From: Buddleja alternifolia
Lineage: Eukaryota; Streptophyta; Magnoliopsida; Lamiales; Scrophulariaceae
Direction: 5' to 3'
DNA: 64,000 nucleotides
Assembly (NCBI GenBank): GCA_019426215.1
Contig: CM033400.1
Coordinates: forward strand, 10,896,568 to 10,960,567
A program made the translations under genes and the position numbers. Positions 58,462 to 64,000 of the stretch are shown here, piece after piece (within the stretch, counting starts at the first letter, position 1; each line of letters starts with the position of its first letter). The notes below the pieces were generated by a model, which did no database searches, was not told the origin of the DNA, and saw only the letters and a list, made by a program, of their open reading frames with translations.

Positions 58462-59975
58462 TTACACTTTTGGTGCAGGACGCTTAGCACTTGATTCACA
58501 GTGGTTAGGTTTAACCTTGGCCTTCTGAGTGTTTGGATGAACCCGTCTTTGTGAATCATTTGCCTTTGCCTTACCCTTGCCTGAGTCAGCTTTGGCTTTC
58601 TCATTTGGCCTCGTACCATTTTCGCTCGGTTCATTTTGTGTTTGATCTTGTGAACCTTTCTCAACAAAGAAAACACCCTTTCCTTTGTTATTTGCCGTAA
58701 CATTAGATTTGTTTGGTTGTTTACCGAATTTATTGCATCCTAAATCAGTCTTTTCACCAAATAATCTTGTTACCTCAGTCACATTGTCTAGCTTTCTTGA
58801 TGCTTTGGACAATGATGAGACGAGCTGTTTTGATTTAGCAAGTCTAGCAATCAGCTCAGCTTCTCTCTTGACTATTATAACATGGTCACTTTTCAGATTT
58901 GTTATATCACTGTCAAGTGATTTGTTGTTCTCAATGCATTGTTGCTGAACTTGCAACTCTGCTTTTAGCGTCACATTATCACTTGGGAGTGATGAAATGA
59001 TATGAAAGTAATTTTGACATAATTTAGTGGCATCTTGACAATCATTATAATATTCTTTGACTTTGTCAAGTAATTCATCATATGAAAGAGGAAGAGATAA
59101 TTCAGTGTTTACCTCAGGGGACACTTCATCATCTCTGGCCATGAGACAAATAAGTGCTGAGTCATCCACTGGCTCATCATCATCACTACTCTCCTCTGAA
59201 GACTCCAAATCTTCAGGTGTGGATGCTTGTTCTGATTCCGCTAGCAAACCTTGTTGACGAAGGTTGCTCCTGAATTGGTTTCTATCCAAGTAATCCTGCC
59301 TTGAAGTCTTAGATACGTTTGCATAAAGGTAATTTACCTGGTAGTGCCCGGGTTTCCTGCAATTATAACAAAGATTTGTTTTCATCTTTTGTTTATTTGT
59401 TAATCTTGCATTGTGTGGTTTTGAGACCACGGGTGTTGAAGGATTTTGAGCAGACGCTTGGTACTGAACATGCGCTTGGGATGTAGGAACATAATACTAA
59501 GGCGCTTGAAACTGTTGTTGTACTGGAGCAGGCACTTGATATGAATTTTGTCCTTGATTGCTAAAACCTTTTCCTTTCTTTTCATATCTCAAGAACTTCT
59601 TGAATCTATTCAGTAAAGCCAAGTCCTCTTCCTCGCTAATATCTGAAACCTTTCCCTTGCTACTCGATTTACCCTTGATTAACGTTATAAGCACTCTAGA
59701 CTCAATCACAGGACTGCTCACTGCATCACTAGTCGAATTCAACTCAAACTCAAATACTTTGAGTTTCGAAAAAGCATCTTCTGGAGTTAAACTATCCAAA
59801 TTGTTCGAATTTCTCATAGCTGTTGTCTTCATCAAAATTCTACTAGGTAGACTTCTAAAGATTTTGACCACCATTTCACGATTTTATAAATCCATACCCA
59901 AAGATGTTAATTTTGTTGTAAGGGCTGTGAATCTTATATCCAATCTTATATTCAAAATTCCCAATTGTATAAATC
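58462..59975 (-). pseudogene. gag of element B, 5'-truncated and broken
   Basis: The 59874-59497 part contains VKIFRSLPSRILMK and FLRYEKKGKG. A stop at 59497 precedes the 59430-58462 part (322 aa) with the zinc knuckle CYNCRKPGHYQVNY, in which the final Cys is replaced by Tyr. An acidic stretch (ESSEESSDDDEPVDDS) follows, then a likely coiled coil (about 59060-58800) and a basic tail. The N-terminal third is missing. Confidence 0.82.
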
Positions 59976-60440
59976 CTAATTACGAATTTTTCCCAATAAT
60001 TTGATAAAATGGAGACATTGTGAAAATTGATATTTTCAGCACCAAAATCTATGAATTTCCCCAAATGTGAGCTCACATGCAGCCATTCAATTAGTTTATA
60101 TATGGAGTGTTAACAATAGAAACCAAATATATCTAGAATTGGAACATTTGAGACTATGTCTGTCGAGTGCGATAAATGGGAAGCCAAAAAGTTCTTTTAG
60201 GGGTAAAGTTGAGGGACCAAAAGTGTAAGTCTCCCCAATTTTTCTTGCACACTAAAGGCATGCATTGTGCATGAGAGGTGATGATGGTAAAAATCGTCAA
60301 ACTGTGAATGTCCCGTGATTGACCACGTGAAGTAGTGGAACCGATCCAACGCACGACAAACTAGGTTAGGGGTTGGTTAATTTATAGACTGCACTCGGAT
60401 GTGTTGAGTTGCCTACGTACCAAATGTATATGGGATCAAG
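59976..60440. other. Junction sequence right of element B
   Basis: No gene and no similarity to the rest of the window that I can see. Confidence 0.35.
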
Positions 60441-61229
60441 TCAGTTCGTAGTTCTTTGGTGGTTTTACTCTCAATAGCCAGTGAATTTTTACTAGGGGAG
60501 TAGATAATGAGTTTTTCCCAGCTCCTCTAAGGTATTTATAGGGAGCTGTTAGTAAGCTATGGGCCACGGGCTTCACTTTGTCAGTGGCTCATCAGGCTTG
60601 ATTATATTACTATTAGACTAATAAAATAGCCCAAGTATTCTTAATATGTCGTCAGCCCTTTTGGGCTTGACTAGCATGCTAATCGCGAGCTTTAACCCAT
60701 GGGTAGCACCACAAACCTAGCTGGGGATGCGTGTAATTACCGTAATGTCATTAGATATTTTTGGTGCACATCATAATGCCCCCCACTCCTGGGTGTATCG
60801 TATAGGATACCCGGGAGTAGAAATATGTTTGTGTGTATGGCAAGCTTCGTCGCCTTTGGTGGTCTAACGAGTCACCCTTTTAAAGGGGGATATCTTAAGT
60901 GTTATCTCAAGGTAATGTAGGTGTTGACTTAAAGCAGCCCTCGTAGCTACCTTGGGATCTAATGCCTCTAGGTCGAGCACTGGGAGGTTGGATGCCTCGG
61001 GGTCGAGCGCCGTGAGGTCGGATGCCTAGGGGTCAGATACCTCAATATGCCAAATTGTGCGAGGTATCTCGATTTGAGAATGTGTTTCATGTCTTAGGGG
61101 AAAGCTTGCGCTTCACCTACAAGAAGCTTGTCGTCTTGAAGGAGACTTAGAATTCTGAGGCCTCTATCTGGAGTTTCAGCACCCCGGAAGGGATCTATAA
61201 TTTTAGAATTTATTAGATTGACCTTTGCC

Positions 61230-61470
61230 CCAAGGTGGAGGGACAAGGGTTGTTAACTCGTTGCGAGGGGGGTGAGAGCTTTAGCTACTAGGCGAGAGTG
61301 CAAGGTCCTTTGCCTTAGGAGGGGCAAAGTTCTTAGCTTTATGGCGAGTGGGCAAGGTCCTTTGCCTCAAAATGAGGGTCAAAGCCTTTAGCCTCTATGG
61401 TAAATGGGCAAGGGCTTTTGCCTCGAGGTGAGGGGCAGAGTCCTTGGCCTCTATGTGTGGAGGTCATTTT
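61230..61470. repeat. Minisatellite, about 55-60-bp units (CAAGGTCCTTTGCCT)
   Basis: Four imperfect units carry 'gggcaaggtcctttgcctc', 'gaggggcaaag' and 'cttagcctctatgg' variants. Confidence 0.7.
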
Positions 61471-62749
61471 TTAGCCAAGACTTAATTGATTCATTTCATG
61501 ACCTCTCCGCCCTCATAGAGTGTTTTTTTTGGGGTCATTGCATTTTTACCGGGGGGCGTCAAGCCTTGTTCATGGAGCCCGGGGGTGTTTTGTACCTCTT
61601 AGCTTCATGAGCGCTAGTGGGGTGTTTTGTACCCTCTGGCTTCATGAGCGCTAGTGAGGTACTTAGTCATTTTTATGCGCCTTTAGTAGAATTTCATGAG
61701 TGTCGAGAGTGCTAGCCCCTCTGGCGTCTTGCTACACTTGAGCATCACTTACTAGCATCTTTACTTAAAAGACACTAGCATTTTGTTAGCTAGTTACTCG
61801 CTAGTGTTTTAAAAGTACTAGCATTTTGCTTGCTTGTTTAAACCCACCAACTTAAGGGGTGCTTTATATTGAGATTTGTATCCCTCTAGGTAGATGTATA
61901 TCCACACATAGGGGTTAACTAGAGGTGGGCGTTAGGCCTCACATTCGGAGTGGGGGTTGCCATCCGGAGAGGGTGTTAGCCCGGGGCTTAATGCCTCTGA
62001 GGTCTTTAATGGGGGCGACCTGTGGCTTTTTTTATGCCTTACGTATGTATCCATATACTTAATCTTACGGTCGCTTTTTGTTTGCACGACTATGAGCTAG
62101 TCGAATGTTAACAACATACTTGCTTTTGACTTAGTACATTTGTGAGCTACTCATTGGCCCTTAGTAGGCTTTGAGTAAGTCTTTTGTTTTTCTAACCCCG
62201 TTGCTTCATGAGCTTTGTCGAGATGTCAGTGGTGGCGTTACTTGTTAGCGCCGTGTGATGCCAATGGGTGCTCATGGTGGCATTACAGTGCTCACAGCAC
62301 AATTCGTTTTTCCTACCCCCATGATTAGATTTGGTAGGTGGATAATTTGGGTGGACTTAGCAACTCATAAGGTTCCTTGCCCCCCACTCCTTAGTGTATT
62401 TTCATGGTTAACACCTTAGGGAGTAAGGATTGTATGCGATAGATGTTATCTTTCGCTAGCGGAGGGCTAACTTAGAGCTTGTTCTCATCATTTACTCACG
62501 CCTTTCTGAGTAAGTGGCGTTTGGTTGTGCCTAGAAAGACTATCTCTTGTCTGCTCATTTTGCTATAGTACCTTGTGCTTCATGAGCACTAGTTTAGGTA
62601 CTTAGCCATTTTAACACGCCGTTGGCGAGATTGAATGAATGGTGGGGGCAATGGCTCTTGGGGATTTTTGCTGTATTCGAATTTACTTGTTAGCAATTTG
62701 CCTTTTAAATACTAAAAATTGCTTGGCCTTGAAACATCGAATTTCCATG

Positions 62750-62910
62750 GCCTTTGCATATTAGCTAGCTAGTCTTTCCATATTAACTAGTTACTAGCTA
62801 TTTATTTTTTCACTAGCTAGTCGTTTACTGCTACTGGCTAGCTATTCATTCACTAGCTAGCTGTTTGTTCACTAGCTATTCGTTCGCTATTTAGCTGTTT
62901 GTTTATTCCA
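62750..62910. repeat. Minisatellite of TTCACTAGCTAG words
   Basis: Repeated (T)TCACTAGCTAGCT/ACTAGCTATTCGT words occur at irregular 15-25-bp spacing. Confidence 0.65.
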
Positions 62911-63179
62911 TTCTTATTTCCCCACTATTTGTCCCTTACTCCTTAGTATGTAAATCATATTCAGGAGTAAGTTACCAAGTGATGTTTCTTAGACACCAGG
63001 GGGTTAGGGATGGTTCCTTGATGATGATGAGAGTTGTAGGCTCTGTTCGCCGAATGCCGACCCCGACGATTTTGCAGACTAATGCCCTAAGGCTTTGAGC
63101 CTCATAACTTTTCACTGGGGTGACCTCTGTCTTTATTTTAGGAGGCTTGGATATCCACTAGTGTTCATTATTTGTTGCA

Positions 63180-63335
63180 TAAGTGAAATATCACCCTAGC
63201 CACATTGATATGAGGTAAGTTATCACCCTTGTTATGTTTATATGAGGTGACTTATCACCTTAGTTATACTTGTATGAGGTGAGTTTTCACCTTAGTTACA
63301 CCTATATGAGGTGAGTTCTCACCTTTGTTATATTG
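63180..63335. repeat. Minisatellite, about 46-bp units (ATATGAGGTGAGTT)
   Basis: Four units of the form 'cacctTAGTTAcacctatatgaggtgagtt' occur in tandem. Confidence 0.75.
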
Positions 63336-64000
63336 TTGTGATCTTCGTCCAGATTCCATGTCCCGCGGGGGTTGTTTTTTGTAAAACCTCATACCCTCTC
63401 GGTAATTCTTAAAGGATCATTAGGTGGATATTTGTTTGAATGAGCGACGTGGTTTTCATTACTCGAAGCCACTTATTAGTGGAGGCTTGGTCGCCTTTTA
63501 TTTGTTTATTTTAGAATAATCTCGTTCCAGAACCTTAATGGGAATGGGGAGACCTTTCGTCGGTCCTCAACCTCTCTCGATGTTACAGGAGGGATTATGG
63601 GGTGGCCCATCCTCGTGCGAGTCTTTGACAGCTCGGAGGATTTTCGCGGCGCCACCCATATTGACCTCGATTGGGGTCGCGGGTAAGTTTATAATGCCTC
63701 CAGTGGAAACTTGATTAGCTCCTAGGGGTCGTATTGGTATTTATGTTTCCCCACTATGTGGGCGAAACACTTAAGTATTTAAGGTCTTTTGTCAACATAT
63801 CAACAGAATAAGGAAGCTATAAGCATTCAAGCATATGTTTGGCCAGTGGCCAATAGCACCAAGTGTTAGTAGCAGCCATCATGGTAACACGTCTAGTAGC
63901 CAAAATAAACTAAGAAATGGATTTTTGAAATAGCCTCGGTCAGAGTCAATGATTCCGAGAGGCTTTTGTTTTGGGTGTTGTTAAATCACCCATCGTTAAT

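Larger units (their letters stand above)
48153..59975 (-). mobile_element. Element B: Sirevirus-like Ty1/copia retrotransposon, 5'-truncated
   Basis: On the minus strand it reads gag (from about 59975), pol, spacer, extra ORF, purine tract, then 3' LTR (49627 to 48153). The 5' LTR and the first third of gag are missing. Similarity to the gag of A fades around 59950-59975. It is the same family as element A, in opposite orientation and abutting A at the LTR end, so the two lie tail to tail. The simplest reading is that B inserted into A, and a later deletion removed the 5' end of B together with the distal part of A. Confidence 0.85.
60441..64000 (-). repeat. Long non-coding LTR/UTR-like region of another retroelement
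   Basis: 3.5 kb without meaningful ORFs. A TATA-like box on the minus strand (reverse of GGTATTTATAGGG, about 60531-60543) and the nearby 'gagttgcctacgtacc' and 'gggatcaagtc' words (60405-60440) are typical of plant LTR regions. The phrase CCCCCACTCCT with GTGTAT recurs (60781, 62382), and three minisatellites follow. The borders lie outside or are undefined. The superfamily is uncertain (possibly Ty3/gypsy). Confidence 0.45.

Overview
This is plant nuclear DNA, almost certainly from a flowering plant and probably a eudicot. It is AT-rich, has large non-coding gaps, a host gene with GT-AG introns, and many plant-type transposable elements. These include Ty1/copia elements primed by a TGGTATCAGAGC-type site, a Ty3/gypsy-like solo LTR, hAT, CACTA, PIF/Harbinger and Mutator-like elements, and a tRNA-derived SINE. 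I see no bacterial operons, rRNA, convincing tRNA genes or CRISPR.

Only two host genes are well supported. One is a small single-exon ORF (4028-4495, +, about 155 aa) of an uncharacterised plant family with a Cys/His-rich N-terminal motif, a serine-rich middle and a GFWSKLL-type C-terminus. The other is a three-exon minus-strand gene (19129 down to 14425, 221 aa) for a small multi-pass membrane protein. Its frame closes exactly across two introns, and the 3.1 kb second intron carries a hAT element with a CACTA miniature nested inside.

Layout. 1-2524: LTR pieces of two copia-type elements, one with a nested hAT. 2525-4983: first gene and MITEs. 4984-11100: a 6.1 kb inverted-repeat (Mutator/foldback-like) element with 177-bp subterminal tandem repeats and long arrays of a TGACGTA-containing unit. 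11101-14424: SINE, MITE and sparse DNA. 14425-19129: membrane-protein gene. 19500-21318: a cluster of small DNA transposons, one nested. 23397-28955: an old minus-strand LTR carrying a nested 2.66 kb solo LTR (TSD TATCC) and a hAT-like foldback containing a run of 28 G. 28956-37226: a copia-type element with 2.2 kb LTRs that keeps a Gag zinc knuckle but has no pol.

37600-59975: two decayed copies (A on +, B on -) of one Sirevirus-like Ty1/copia family lie tail to tail. A is cut at 48152, exactly where the 3' LTR of B begins. Both carry, between RNase H and the 3' LTR, an additional reading frame that was about 1,400 codons long in B. 59976-64000: non-coding DNA resembling the long LTR/UTR of another retroelement, with three minisatellites.

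No intact autonomous element is present. The window is mainly a record of nested insertions around two genes. The most unusual items are the palindromic TGACGTA-array element, the long extra ORF of the Sirevirus-like pair with no visible membrane segment, and the frame switch at a shared stop between gag and pol in both copies.
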